64,000 nt of DNA from Chitinophaga pinensis (GTDB lineage Bacteria > Bacteroidota > Bacteroidia > Chitinophagales > Chitinophagaceae): NCBI GenBank assembly GCA_902167325.1, contig LR632930.1, positions 3,100,001 to 3,164,000 of the forward strand, read 5' to 3'. Positions 18,303 through 28,103 of the stretch are shown one piece after another. The translations under genes and the position numbers were made by a program. A model generated the notes under the pieces. It was not told the origin of the DNA. It saw only the letters and a list, made by a program, of their open reading frames with translations, and did no database searches. The first letter of the stretch is position 1. Every line of letters starts with the position of its first letter.

Positions 18303-21299
18303 ATGAACGACAATAATAGCTTGATGAAAATAGCGGGGGTAACGGCTGTATTTATAGTGTCGGCGGTTATCACATCCGCGCAGGAGCGACCCGGAGTAAC
18401 CTATAACATGGGCCGCGCCGGTGCTGTTACTTACGCAACCGCCCCCGACACTTTATGGCCCTCGGCCGGTGCCCGGCTTGCCCTCAGGCGGAAAGGCCAG
18501 CCGCTGTTCTTTGCGGATGCCCCGGCTGAAAAGAAACTGGCCGGTGAAGGTGCTGTGCTGTTTAAAGAGAATGCCGGTTATGTATCTCAGGGTGCAGCCG
18601 GTTTAGCACAGCAGGATTTTGTGCTGGAAGTATGGGTGCAGGCGAATGCCCGTCAGGGTGCAACCGACCGTCTTCCCGCCAAAACATCTGTGCTGGCATA
18701 TGGCGGGGCAGGAAAAGGCTATGCCATTTACCGGGAGAATAATGCCTGGACTTTATCCGCAAACGGAACAACCGCGGTATCTCCCATCGGTACAATTACA
18801 CCCGGCGAATGGGCGCACATCGCCATCGCTGTTACCGGCAATAAAGCCGTAGCTTACCTGAACGGGAAGAAAACTGCCGCAGAAGTATCGGTTCCGCGCC
18901 CGGCGGGGGACACGTTGATACTGGGTTCCGCTATGCGTATGGAGGCTTTCAGTGGCCTTATATATGAAGCACGTATTACCTCAATGGCCGGCCGGAAATT
19001 CAACCCGGCGAAAGACCTGCATTATAATCAGCAAAACATTACCCGTAACAGGCAGCTGGCAGAAGGCCGGCAGAAAGCCATTATCGCCGCCATCTCCGGT
19101 AACCGGCAGATCCGTAAAACGGATACTGCTGCGGAAGGAGTGGGGGAAGACTGGCTCGTAAATCGTGTAACGCGATCTTCAGCATTGCTTTTCAAACCTG
19201 CGGCAGACGGAATGAGCGGTAAGCTGGAACTTTCCAATGGCCTTATCAGCCGGGAGTTCTATATCGGGGATAATCTCGCCGCAGTGAGCTTTAAAAATCT
19301 CTCCAACGGCGCGCAATTCCTGCGTGCAGTGAAACCCGAAGCGCGGATAAAACTGGATAGTATATGGTACGATATCGGTGGCTTATCGGCCCAGCCTGAA
19401 AAGTCTTATCTGCTGGAAGCATGGCTGAAAGATATGGTGACCGATCCTATGGCTTTCCAGTTCTCCGGACTGGAAGTACGCCAGCCGCAGGCAAGGTACC
19501 CCTGGCAACAGAAGTATAATGCTGTGCATGCAGACTGGCCGCCGAAAGGGTTGCAGGTGGTTATGCACTATGATGCGCCGGCAGGAAAGCAGGAATGGAA
19601 GAATGGTTTGCGCGTTTCAGTGCATTATGAAATGTATGATGGCATTCCCGTGGTTGCCAAATGGATCTCCATCCGCAACGGTACAAGCAAGGGGATCATC
19701 GTGCATGAAACGGAGTGCGAAGTACTGGCCGTTACGCAGGATCAGGAAAAGCGCCTGCATGTGGAAAGTGATTACTCCTTCGCGCTGGCCAATGCCGATC
19801 GCGAAGGCAGTGCCCTGATGCATTATAAAGGCGATCCACCGGCTTACCAGGTGGGCGGGTCTACCACCAAATGGATCGTAGATAAAGATTACCATACCTG
19901 GGCCTCTCATAACCAGGCAGAAGATAAGTTCCTCGGATTTCCGCACCACTCCCTGCTGGTGAGCCGCCTGCCAATGGGACCATTGGAATTACTGAGGCCA
20001 CAGAAAGATTTTACTTCTTTCACCACCTTCGAGCTATTGCACGACAGCGATGACCGCGAACGCCAGAGCCTCGCGCACCGCAGATTCTATCGCACCCTTG
20101 CACCGCAGGTCACTGAGTCCCTGCTGACAGGAGGCATCACTTCTCACGACCGTAAGGAACTGAAGCATTTCATCACCCAAATGGGGGAGCTGGGCTTCGA
20201 AAGACTGGATATCATGGCCTGGCCCGGTATCTCGCACGATAAGCTGGATACGGCCTATGTAGCGCTCTGGAAAGAAATTGCTGCTTTCGCGAAGGAACGC
20301 AACATCGTGATGGGTGGTTACGAGCTGCAGGTCGCCTCCAGAGGCAGAGGAGCAGCAGTAGATTGTGTAGACCCTGAAACGGGTAAGCCCGGCAGCCTGT
20401 TCGGGCAAAGCGTGTGCATCGCCAGTAAATGGAAAGACACATATTATCCTGCCATGTGGCAATTCTTCGACCGTACGGGACTCATGACCTTTAACATGGA
20501 CGGCCCTTATCATGGCGACGTATGTGCTTCTACTGTGCATCCGCATCACCATAGTCTGGAAGACTCACAATGGAAACAGTGGCAGACGCAGGTAGAAGTA
20601 CTCCATGAGTTGCAGCGGCGGAATATGTATGTTCCTATTCCGGACTGGTATTTCCTGAACGGGCAATCAGCCACGGGCATGGGATACCGCGAAGCGAGCG
20701 CCAATCTCACACCTCAACAGCAATTGCTGCTGGGCCGGCAATACATATATGACGGTACCTGGCATAAAACACCTACCATGGGCTGGATGAGCTTACAGCT
20801 GGTGGGTTTTTATACCAACGATCCCCGGGTAGGGCTGGAGCCATTGTCGGAAAACCTCACCCGTTACGAAACGGGCCTGTTCCAGCACCTTGCCAGCGGC
20901 TGCCAGTTGACCATCCGCGGGAAAAGGTTGTACGATACTCCTGAAACAAAAGCGGTGGTGGCTAAATGGGTGAACTGGTTTAAACAATACCGCGATATCC
21001 TCACTTCCGATATCCTCCACATCGGCCGTCCGGATGGCAGGGATATCGATCTGATGCTGCATGTTAACGCCGCCATAGAGAATAAAGGCATGCTGATCGC
21101 TTTTAATCCTACTGACCGCGATATTACTAAAACCGTGAAAGTGCCCCTGTACTACACGGGCATTAAGGGCAAGGCAAGTATTATGGCAGGTGATGGGAAA
21201 GTGTGGGAGGCAGGATTAGAGAAAGACGCTATTGCCGAGGTGAAGCTGACGGTGCCGGCCGGTGGTTATGGCTGGTACCTGATCCGCCAGGGTAAATAA
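18303..21299 (+). CDS. Exported LamG-like plus alpha-galactosidase-like glycoside hydrolase
   Basis: Exported 998-aa protein with signal peptide (VFIVSAVITSAQ). Residues of about 85-225 form a LamG/concanavalin-like carbohydrate-binding domain (FVLEVWVQAN, GEWAHIAIAV, NKAVAYLNGKKT, GLIYEARI). A beta-sandwich follows, and then, from about 600, a barrel typical of GH36/GH27-like enzymes (GFERLDIMAWPG, GGYELQVASRGRGAAVDC, TFNMDGPYHGD). Asp733 in the last motif is the probable nucleophile. The end has the C-terminal beta domain of such enzymes (MLIAFNPTDRDITKTV, PAGGYGWYLI). It is the last gene of the operon and is followed by a strong terminator. Confidence 0.7.
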   Translation: MNDNNSLMKIAGVTAVFIVSAVITSAQERPGVTYNMGRAGAVTYATAPDTLWPSAGARLALRRKGQPLFFADAPAEKKLAGEGAVLFKENAGYVSQGAAGLAQQDFVLEVWVQANARQGATDRLPAKTSVLAYGGAGKGYAIYRENNAWTLSANGTTAVSPIGTITPGEWAHIAIAVTGNKAVAYLNGKKTAAEVSVPRPAGDTLILGSAMRMEAFSGLIYEARITSMAGRKFNPAKDLHYNQQNITRNRQLAEGRQKAIIAAISGNRQIRKTDTAAEGVGEDWLVNRVTRSSALLFKPAADGMSGKLELSNGLISREFYIGDNLAAVSFKNLSNGAQFLRAVKPEARIKLDSIWYDIGGLSAQPEKSYLLEAWLKDMVTDPMAFQFSGLEVRQPQARYPWQQKYNAVHADWPPKGLQVVMHYDAPAGKQEWKNGLRVSVHYEMYDGIPVVAKWISIRNGTSKGIIVHETECEVLAVTQDQEKRLHVESDYSFALANADREGSALMHYKGDPPAYQVGGSTTKWIVDKDYHTWASHNQAEDKFLGFPHHSLLVSRLPMGPLELLRPQKDFTSFTTFELLHDSDDRERQSLAHRRFYRTLAPQVTESLLTGGITSHDRKELKHFITQMGELGFERLDIMAWPGISHDKLDTAYVALWKEIAAFAKERNIVMGGYELQVASRGRGAAVDCVDPETGKPGSLFGQSVCIASKWKDTYYPAMWQFFDRTGLMTFNMDGPYHGDVCASTVHPHHHSLEDSQWKQWQTQVEVLHELQRRNMYVPIPDWYFLNGQSATGMGYREASANLTPQQQLLLGRQYIYDGTWHKTPTMGWMSLQLVGFYTNDPRVGLEPLSENLTRYETGLFQHLASGCQLTIRGKRLYDTPETKAVVAKWVNWFKQYRDILTSDILHIGRPDGRDIDLMLHVNAAIENKGMLIAFNPTDRDITKTVKVPLYYTGIKGKASIMAGDGKVWEAGLEKDAIAEVKLTVPAGGYGWYLIRQGK

Positions 21300-21380
21300 T
21301 ACGAATTGTTTGTTTGATGAATCACTGTTCACAATTGTACTTTCTTCAATAACAGCGAAGAAAACTGGTTAATTAAATTG

Positions 21381-21412
21381 CGCCCGCTGTATTCACAGCG
21401 GGCGGTTTTTTT
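21381..21412 (+). terminator. Rho-independent terminator after the exported-enzyme operon
   Basis: A perfect 10-bp stem CGCCCGCTGT / ACAGCGGGCG with a 4-base loop is followed by GTTTTTTT. It sits between two convergent genes and ends at the stop codon of the oxygenase on the other strand. Confidence 0.9.
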
Positions 21413-22007
21413 AATCCCGCTTCAACCAGCCCGTAATACTCATCCGGGGCTTGTTGGCCACCAGTACTTCATGTTCCAGCTCACTGCTTTTGAAAAATAC
21501 CGTTTTGCCTCCTGTAGGGTCAATTTTCTGGGACGCCTGCCCGGCGTGATGGATGGTAAGCTGCCCTCCGTCGCCGGATGTCCAGTCAAGGTTGAGGTAA
21601 ATAATCATGGAAAACTGCCTGCTGGGGTTGTTGCGGAACTGGTCGATATGTTTTTTGTAGAAACTTCCTGTTTCGTAAAGGGCGTAATGGAACTCATAAC
21701 CATTGATGCCTGTATAGCAGGTATTGTTCAGGTGGAGTATAAATTCATCCATTAATGCGAAAAAAGCATTCTCGTGGACATCGTTGTGTTTCTTGTCGAG
21801 CCAGTAAATAATATCACTGCGAACGGATTTGTCGTGCGAGACCAGTTCACTGTTGCCGGTGCCGGCGGCATGCATCTGCCGGTTCCCTGACAGCCGGATC
21901 AGGTTGTTTTTGAGGTCGCCGGCCAGCTGAGGGCTTAGAAAGTTCTCGGCGATGCCGACCCTGTTTTCAACAAAACTGTTGATCAGGGTGTCGAAAGTAG
22001 TTTGCAA
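21411..22007 (-). CDS. 2-oxoglutarate/Fe(II)-dependent oxygenase (prolyl-hydroxylase-like)
   Basis: Cytoplasmic 198-aa double-stranded beta-helix enzyme of the PKHD/prolyl 4-hydroxylase group. The iron triad is visible as His120 and Asp122 (YKKHIDQF) and His179 (ELEHEVL). The 2-oxoglutarate-binding Arg is Arg188 (KPRMSITGW). FSMIIYLNLDW and GGQLTIHH are typical core strands. The start has no alternative close by, and the length is normal for bacterial members. It is transcribed alone, convergent with the enzyme operon. The substrate, a protein prolyl residue or a small molecule, cannot be told. Confidence 0.85.
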   Translation of the reverse strand: MQTTFDTLINSFVENRVGIAENFLSPQLAGDLKNNLIRLSGNRQMHAAGTGNSELVSHDKSVRSDIIYWLDKKHNDVHENAFFALMDEFILHLNNTCYTGINGYEFHYALYETGSFYKKHIDQFRNNPSRQFSMIIYLNLDWTSGDGGQLTIHHAGQASQKIDPTGGKTVFFKSSELEHEVLVANKPRMSITGWLKRD

Positions 22008-22094
22008 AGAGCGGAGGATTACAAAGACAGCATTATCCCTGTTGCAGTGAAGGTAGGCTAAAAACCTGTAATGTGATTAGGGAAACCGCAGATA

Positions 22095-22517
22095 ATGCCT
22101 ACCTTTGTCCCGGTGAAGAAAATAATTGCCCTCATATTATTTGCGGTATATCTCATATCCAGCACCGAGCTGCGCGAATTAGCCAAGCTCCCTGTGCTGA
22201 TACAGCATTTCAATGAACACAGGCAGTTAGACCGCCAGATTACCTTCGCCGAATACCTTACCGACCATTACAATAACCTGCCTCATACGGATAACGATGA
22301 AGAGCGGGATAATCAGCTGCCCTTCAAAAGGGTGGATTCGAATGTGATGTTCAGTCCTGTTATCCCTCCTACGGGCATAATAGCGCTCCGGAAGCCGGTT
22401 ACACCGATTGCTTCCGATGAATTGTTCTCCCGGAACGTTCATTTCTTCCCTTCCGCCACCGTCAGCAAAATCTGGCAACCTCCCAGATCCGGTTCATCCT
22501 TGACTATCAGGGGCTGA
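22095..22517 (+). CDS. Small exported/membrane protein of the metal-efflux operon
   Basis: 140-aa protein with one N-terminal hydrophobic segment (KKIIALILFAVYLIS) followed by STELRELAKLPVLIQHFNEH. Genes of this type, with a TELxELxKLP-like motif after a signal anchor, are common directly ahead of CusA/CzcA pumps in Bacteroidota; this is recalled, not searched. Residues after about 70 are low in structure and Pro-rich. It ends 53 bases before the RND gene. No function is known; a role as periplasmic metal sensor or accessory protein is only a guess. A GTG at 22113 (after MPTFVP) is an alternative start. Confidence 0.65.
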   Translation: MPTFVPVKKIIALILFAVYLISSTELRELAKLPVLIQHFNEHRQLDRQITFAEYLTDHYNNLPHTDNDEERDNQLPFKRVDSNVMFSPVIPPTGIIALRKPVTPIASDELFSRNVHFFPSATVSKIWQPPRSGSSLTIRG

Positions 22518-22570
22518 CCATTCCATGGTCCGTCCTGACCTTATTTCTGGATTGACCAAATCAAATCTTC

Positions 22571-25500
22571 ATGCTGAATCGAATTATCGGGTTTTCCGTA
22601 AGGAATAAACTCGTTGTTGCGTTGTTTACCATCGCATTAATCATCTATGGCGCTTTCGAGCTTTTCAAACTGCCCATTGATGCTGTTCCGGATATTACCA
22701 ACAACCAGGTACAAATCATCACCATCGCACCATCTTACGGTGCAACTGATATCGAACGACTCGTTACCTTTCCTGTGGAACAGGCCAGCAGTAACATTGC
22801 CGGTATCTCTGAGATCAGGAGCTACAGCCGGTTTGGATTATCGCTCGTAACCCTGGTGTTCGACGATGGGGTGGATATATACTGGGCGCGGCAGCAGGTA
22901 TCGGAAAGGCTGGCTGTGATCCAGGAAACCATCCCTGACGGTATCGGTAAGCCGGAAATGGGACCTATCTCCACCGGTCTGGGTGAGATCTATCAGTATG
23001 TCGTAAAGCCGCGAAAAGGTTACGAAGGCAAATACGATATTACCGAACTGCGTACCATACAGGACTGGATCGTGCGCCGCCAGCTGCTGGGTGTAAAGGG
23101 TGTAGCGGAGGTGAGCAGCTTCGGCGGTAAGCTGAAGCAGTACCATGTGGCTGTTAACCCCGGTAAATTACAGGCGCATGGCATCACCATTACGGATGTA
23201 TTCAGGGCGCTGGAAACGAACAATGAAAATACAGGAGGTGCATATATCGAAAAGCAGTCTGCGGTTTTGTATATCCGTAGTGAGGGCCTGATTGGCAGCC
23301 GGGAGGATATTGAGAATATTGTGGTGAAAAATACTGCAAATGGTGCCCCGCTGCTCATCCGCGACGTGGCGGAAGTGGTAACAGGCTCCGCCACCCGTTA
23401 TGGTGCGCTCACTTACAACAATGAAGGCGAAGTATCCGGGGCTATTGTGATGATGCTGAAAGGCGCCAACAGCAATGTGGTGATCGAAGATATTAAGCGT
23501 AAGATCGCAGATATACAGTCTACTTTGCCGGAAGGTGTGGTGATAGAGCCGTTCCTTGACCGGACGGACATGGTGTCTAATGCCATTCAGACTGTGGAAA
23601 CCAACCTGCTGGAAGGTGCGCTGATCGTTGTGTTTGTACTGGTGATCTTCCTCGGTAACCTGCGTGCCGGTTTGCTGGTAGCATCAGTTATCCCGCTTTC
23701 CATGCTCTTTGCCGTGATTATGATGAACCTGTTCGGTGTCAGCGGTAACCTCATGAGCCTGGGTGCGCTGGATTTCGGGCTGATCGTGGATGGGGCTGTT
23801 ATCATCGTGGAAGCAGTAATGCACCAGTTGAGCCACAATAAGAAGTTTGCAGCCGTTACCATGCTTTCCCGTCAGGAAATGGACAAGGAAGTGAAAAGCG
23901 CTTCTTCAAAAATGATGAACAGTGCTGTTTTTGGGCAGATCATCATTCTGATCGTTTATCTCCCCATTTTCAGCCTGCAGGGCATCGAGGGGAAGATGTT
24001 TAAGCCCATGGCACAAACGGTCGCTTTTGCCCTGCTGGGGGCGTTTATACTGTCGCTGACTTACATTCCTGTGATGAGCGCCGTTTTCCTGAGCCGGAAG
24101 GTCAAAGTAAAACAGAACCTGTCTGACAGGGTAATGACCCGGGTGGAAAGGCGATATACCTCCCTGCTTACGCGGGCGCTGGCAGTTCCCAAATCGATCG
24201 TGACCATTGTGATAGCCTTATTCCTGTTGTCTGTGTTTGTACTTACACGGTTGGGAGGAGAGTTTATCCCCTCCATTGAAGAGGGCGATTTTGCCGTGGA
24301 AACGCGTGTGTTGCCGGGAAGTAACCTGAACACCACCATCGAAAATGTACAGAAGGTGGCAGGCATACTCAAAAGCCGGTTCCCGGAAGTTAAGAACATT
24401 GTCACCAAGATCGGGAGCAGCGAAGTACCTACGGAACCCCTGCCCATGGATATGGGGGATATGATCATTAACCTCAAGCCTAAATCACAATGGGTATCCG
24501 CCAGCTCGTTCGATGAGCTGTCTGATAAAATGAGTGCCGCGGCATCAGAAGTGCCCGGTGTTACCACCAGCTTCCAGTTCCCTGTGCAGATGCGGTTTAA
24601 CGAACTGATGACAGGCGCCCGGCAGGATGTGGTATGTAAAATATTCGGAGAAGATTTTGATACGTTGGGCATATATGCCAGGCAGCTCGGGAACATTGCA
24701 AGATCAGTAGATGGCACCACCGAACTGTATGTGGAGCAGATAACCGGTACACAACAGATCGTTATCAGGTACAACCGCGCGGCAATTGCGCAATACGGAT
24801 TGAATATTTCCGATATCAACCGCAATGTAAATGCCGCATTTGCCGGCCAGAGCACAGGACTCGTTTTTGAAGGCGAAAAACGCTTCGACCTTATGGTGCG
24901 CCTGCAGAACGAACAGCGTACCGATATCAGGGATGTACAAAACCTCCTGATCCCTACCCCGGCGGGCACTCAGATCCCCCTTTACCAGGTGGCCACGGTG
25001 GAGCTGGCAGACAGTCCAGGCCAGATCCAGCGCGAAGACACGCGGAGGCGGATACTGGTTGGTTTCAATGTTAGCGGACGTGATGTGGAAAGTATCGTGG
25101 AAGAATTGCAACGTAAGGTGAAAGCGGGCATGAAGCTGCCAGCGGGTTACTCCGTCAGCTACGGAGGATCGTTCGAGAACCTCAATGAAGCAAAGGCCCG
25201 GCTGTCTATTGCCGTACCTGTTTCCCTCATCCTTATTTTCCTGTTATTATACTTCGCTTTCAATTCTATTAAGTACGGCCTGCTTATATATACGGCCATC
25301 CCGCTGTCGGCCATCGGCGGTGTTTTCCTGCTGGCAATGAGGGGCATGCCTTTCAGTATCAGCGCAGGTGTAGGCTTTATCGCACTGTTCGGTATCGCTG
25401 TTCTGAATGGTATTGTACTGGTGGCAGAATTCAACAGGATTAAAAACGGAGGAGAAACGGATATGAAAAAGATTGTGACACAGGGCACCGCCACCCGTTT

Positions 25501-26896
25501 GCGGCCAGTGCTGATGACGGCCTTTGTGGCATCATTGGGATTTTTGCCAATGGCGCTGAGTAATGGCGCGGGAGCATCCGTTCAGCGGCCACTGGCTACA
25601 GTGGTCATCGGTGGACTGATGATTGCCACCCTGTTGACTTTGTTCGTATTACCCATCTTATATGTCGCATTCGAGAATGGTATTACTGTAAAGCCTAAAA
25701 AAGTGATGTTGGGTGCGCTGCTGCTATTGGCTGCCGCGCCGGCTGTCGGGCAGAAGCCCATCACTATGGAAGAGGCACTGGATGCTGCAGTTACCAATAA
25801 TCTGCAGGTGCAGAACCGGAAGCTGCGGGCGGAGCGGGCGAAGGAACTCATCCCTGCCGGTGTAGATCTTCCCAAGACAACAGTAGGTGCGGAATATGGG
25901 AAGTTTAATGGTCCGTTGGCGGACGACAGGCTGTCTGTTATGCAAAGTTTCAGCCTGCCTACGGTATACAACCGGCAGCGCCGCCAGTTGAACGAAGAAT
26001 GGAAAGCAGCTCTGCTTGAAACGGAATTGCAGGAAGCAGAAATCAGGAAGCTCACTATGGGTATATTTTATGAGTTGCTACTTGTTTCAGAAAAGGAATC
26101 CCTGCTGGGTAAGATGGATACTGCTTACAGTGCTTTTCTGCGGGTGGCTGCACTGCGGCTGAAAGCAGGTGAAACCAATGTGCTCGAAAAGGCCAGTGCG
26201 GAAAACCAGTTGCTGCAGCTCCGGATCATGCAGAAAAGCCTCCGGCAGGAGCGGGCCATGCTGCAACAGCAATTCATGCTGTTACTCAATGCCACGGAGC
26301 ACCGCATGCCGGCATCTGCTTCTTTCAAACTGGCAGCTCCGTTACCTGATACTGCCCTGTTGGCAGAGCATCCGTTGCTCAGATGGCAACGGCAGCAGGT
26401 AAAGGCGGCTGGTGCATCTACGATGGTGGAGAAGTCGAAGCTCCTGCCCGAACTCAGTGCGGGATATAATAACCTTAGCATCCGGGATGGCGGGCGTTAT
26501 GATCGGGGGAACCGGTTTCATTCGTTCCAGGTAGGGGTGGCTATTCCTGTTTTCGCAGGTTCCCAAAAAGCGAGGATCAAATCGGCTAAAACCTTCCAGC
26601 GCATCGTGGAAAACGAGACAGCCTACAATACACAGGTATTGCAAGGGCAGTATCATGCGGCACTTGCACAGGTGAATCAGTATAGTGAAATTATACATGA
26701 TTATGAAGACGGCGCGCTGAAGAATGCGCTGGAAATCACAGGTACCCTCAACAGGCAGCTGCAGGGCGGGGAAATAAATTACCTGGAATGGACTGTACTG
26801 AACCAGCAATCACTCAACACCCAACTCGATTATCTCGATGCCGTAAAGAATCTGAACAACAGCATCATTCATCTTAATTATCTCTTAGCTAAATAA
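22571..26896 (+). CDS. CzcA/CusA-type heavy-metal RND efflux pump fused to a TolC-type outer-membrane channel
   Basis: Residues 1 to about 1035 are a complete HME-RND pump: TM1 near 10-30, porter domains, 12 membrane helices, and the TM4 proton-relay motif DFGLIVDGAVIIVEA with Asp401, Asp407 and Glu414. Zn/Co/Ni pumps carry a very similar motif. After the last helix a Lys-rich stretch (KPKK) leads into a second hydrophobic segment MLGALLLLAAAPAVGQ at about 1042-1058, which reads like an internal signal peptide. The rest, about 1060-1441, is an outer-membrane efflux protein with the long alternating helices of TolC/CzcC (MEEALDAAVTNNLQVQNRKL; two repeats). Such fusions are known in Bacteroidota. 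The adaptor gene follows after 2 bases. Confidence 0.9.
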   Translation: MLNRIIGFSVRNKLVVALFTIALIIYGAFELFKLPIDAVPDITNNQVQIITIAPSYGATDIERLVTFPVEQASSNIAGISEIRSYSRFGLSLVTLVFDDGVDIYWARQQVSERLAVIQETIPDGIGKPEMGPISTGLGEIYQYVVKPRKGYEGKYDITELRTIQDWIVRRQLLGVKGVAEVSSFGGKLKQYHVAVNPGKLQAHGITITDVFRALETNNENTGGAYIEKQSAVLYIRSEGLIGSREDIENIVVKNTANGAPLLIRDVAEVVTGSATRYGALTYNNEGEVSGAIVMMLKGANSNVVIEDIKRKIADIQSTLPEGVVIEPFLDRTDMVSNAIQTVETNLLEGALIVVFVLVIFLGNLRAGLLVASVIPLSMLFAVIMMNLFGVSGNLMSLGALDFGLIVDGAVIIVEAVMHQLSHNKKFAAVTMLSRQEMDKEVKSASSKMMNSAVFGQIIILIVYLPIFSLQGIEGKMFKPMAQTVAFALLGAFILSLTYIPVMSAVFLSRKVKVKQNLSDRVMTRVERRYTSLLTRALAVPKSIVTIVIALFLLSVFVLTRLGGEFIPSIEEGDFAVETRVLPGSNLNTTIENVQKVAGILKSRFPEVKNIVTKIGSSEVPTEPLPMDMGDMIINLKPKSQWVSASSFDELSDKMSAAASEVPGVTTSFQFPVQMRFNELMTGARQDVVCKIFGEDFDTLGIYARQLGNIARSVDGTTELYVEQITGTQQIVIRYNRAAIAQYGLNISDINRNVNAAFAGQSTGLVFEGEKRFDLMVRLQNEQRTDIRDVQNLLIPTPAGTQIPLYQVATVELADSPGQIQREDTRRRILVGFNVSGRDVESIVEELQRKVKAGMKLPAGYSVSYGGSFENLNEAKARLSIAVPVSLILIFLLLYFAFNSIKYGLLIYTAIPLSAIGGVFLLAMRGMPFSISAGVGFIALFGIAVLNGIVLVAEFNRIKNGGETDMKKIVTQGTATRLRPVLMTAFVASLGFLPMALSNGAGASVQRPLATVVIGGLMIATLLTLFVLPILYVAFENGITVKPKKVMLGALLLLAAAPAVGQKPITMEEALDAAVTNNLQVQNRKLRAERAKELIPAGVDLPKTTVGAEYGKFNGPLADDRLSVMQSFSLPTVYNRQRRQLNEEWKAALLETELQEAEIRKLTMGIFYELLLVSEKESLLGKMDTAYSAFLRVAALRLKAGETNVLEKASAENQLLQLRIMQKSLRQERAMLQQQFMLLLNATEHRMPASASFKLAAPLPDTALLAEHPLLRWQRQQVKAAGASTMVEKSKLLPELSAGYNNLSIRDGGRYDRGNRFHSFQVGVAIPVFAGSQKARIKSAKTFQRIVENETAYNTQVLQGQYHAALAQVNQYSEIIHDYEDGALKNALEITGTLNRQLQGGEINYLEWTVLNQQSLNTQLDYLDAVKNLNNSIIHLNYLLAK

Positions 26897-26898
26897 TC

Positions 26899-28041
26899 AT
26901 GAAATATCCTGTCATTTTACATAACGCAGTAACAATTTTGTTAAGCATATTTATCGCAGGTTGCGGAGGAAATAAAGGTGCCGGGCCGGGGGAGGCGCCT
27001 GTTAATACGCCATCCGATGTGGTGACGCTGACAGTGGAGCAACTTAAAAATACCGGCCTTACAATCGGATCAGTCAGTGAACAACAGATCGGCGGGGTGC
27101 TCAAATTGAGCGGACAGATAGACGTGCCACCACAGAACCTGGTGTCTGTAAGTATCCCGCTGGGAGGATATCTCAAATCCACCGCCATGATGCCCGGTAC
27201 ACATGTCCGGAAGGGGCAGCTGCTTGCAGTGATGGAAGATCCCCAGTATATCCAGTTGCAACAGGAGTACCTCATGGCGGTTAATAAACTGGCATATGCA
27301 GAAAAAGAGTTTGTACGTCAGAGGGAATTGAACAGCAGTAAAGCCAGTAGCGATAAAGTACTGCAGCAGGCAGAGAGCGAGTACCGTAATGTTGCCATCA
27401 CCACCAAGGCACTGGCTGCCAAACTGGGGCTGATCGGGATTAATGCAGACCGCTTGTCGGATAACAATATTTCCCGGACAGTAAACATATATTCTCCGAT
27501 CAACGGGTATGTCAATAAAGTGAATGTGAACATCGGTAAGTATGTTACGCCATCCGATGTGATTTTTGATCTGGTGAATCCGGAAGATATTCACCTGAAC
27601 CTTACCGTTTACGAAAAGGATCTCAGTAAACTATCCATCGGTCAGCGGGCTACAGTATTCACCAATGCCCGTCCTGATCAGCGGTATGACACGAGGATTA
27701 TACTGATCAGTCACTCCCTGAACGAGAACCGTAGTGCGGAAGTACATTGCCATTTTGAGCACTATGATAAAAGCCTCGTTCCCGGCATGTATATGAATGC
27801 AGAAATCCGGTTGAACGACAGCATGGAGAAGGTGCTGCCCGGTGAGGCGATTGTCAGCTATGAGAATAAAGATTATGTGTTTGTGCAGGAAGGGGAGCGG
27901 ACATTCAGGATGCTGCCTGTACAGAAGGGGCAGGCAGGTGAAGGGGTTACAGTGGTAACGTCACCAGATCTTACCGGGAAGAAGATCGTTACTGCAGGGT
28001 CCTATTCACTGCTCATGCAATTGAAGAATACAGGGGAGTAG
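26899..28041 (+). CDS. RND periplasmic adaptor lipoprotein (CusB/CzcB-like)
   Basis: Membrane-fusion protein that links the pump to its channel. It begins with a lipoprotein signal with lipobox IAGC (Cys22), so it is anchored by lipid. The barrel-sandwich (lipoyl-like) halves are visible as VSIPLGGYLKSTAMMPGTHV and NIYSPINGYVNKVNVNIGKY. Between them lies a helical hairpin (QEYLMAVNKLAYAEKEFVRQ). The beta-barrel and membrane-proximal domains follow (VLPGEAIVSYENKDYVFVQ). Length 380 aa is normal. No metal-binding N-terminal Met/His extension is evident. It is the last gene of the operon and runs into a hairpin terminator. Confidence 0.9.
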   Translation: MKYPVILHNAVTILLSIFIAGCGGNKGAGPGEAPVNTPSDVVTLTVEQLKNTGLTIGSVSEQQIGGVLKLSGQIDVPPQNLVSVSIPLGGYLKSTAMMPGTHVRKGQLLAVMEDPQYIQLQQEYLMAVNKLAYAEKEFVRQRELNSSKASSDKVLQQAESEYRNVAITTKALAAKLGLIGINADRLSDNNISRTVNIYSPINGYVNKVNVNIGKYVTPSDVIFDLVNPEDIHLNLTVYEKDLSKLSIGQRATVFTNARPDQRYDTRIILISHSLNENRSAEVHCHFEHYDKSLVPGMYMNAEIRLNDSMEKVLPGEAIVSYENKDYVFVQEGERTFRMLPVQKGQAGEGVTVVTSPDLTGKKIVTAGSYSLLMQLKNTGE

Positions 28042-28059
28042 GGGAGTTCTGAAAGAACA

Positions 28060-28097
28060 GCCGGGAGTATACTAACGTTTTGTTAGAAGCTCCCGGC
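28060..28097. terminator. Hairpin terminator between convergent genes
   Basis: GCCGGGAG / CTCCCGGC form a perfect 8-bp stem, with an inner CTAAC / GTTAG stem inside the loop, followed by CGTTTATT. It lies between the end of the adaptor gene and the end of the DsbD-alpha-like gene and may serve both strands. Confidence 0.6.
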
Positions 28098-28103
28098 CGT
28101 TTA

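Noticed and set aside
24061..24969. 302-aa frame on the minus strand
   Set aside because: It lies wholly inside the RND pump gene on the opposite strand, with composition typical of a reverse shadow (Ser/Thr/Arg-rich) and no domain.
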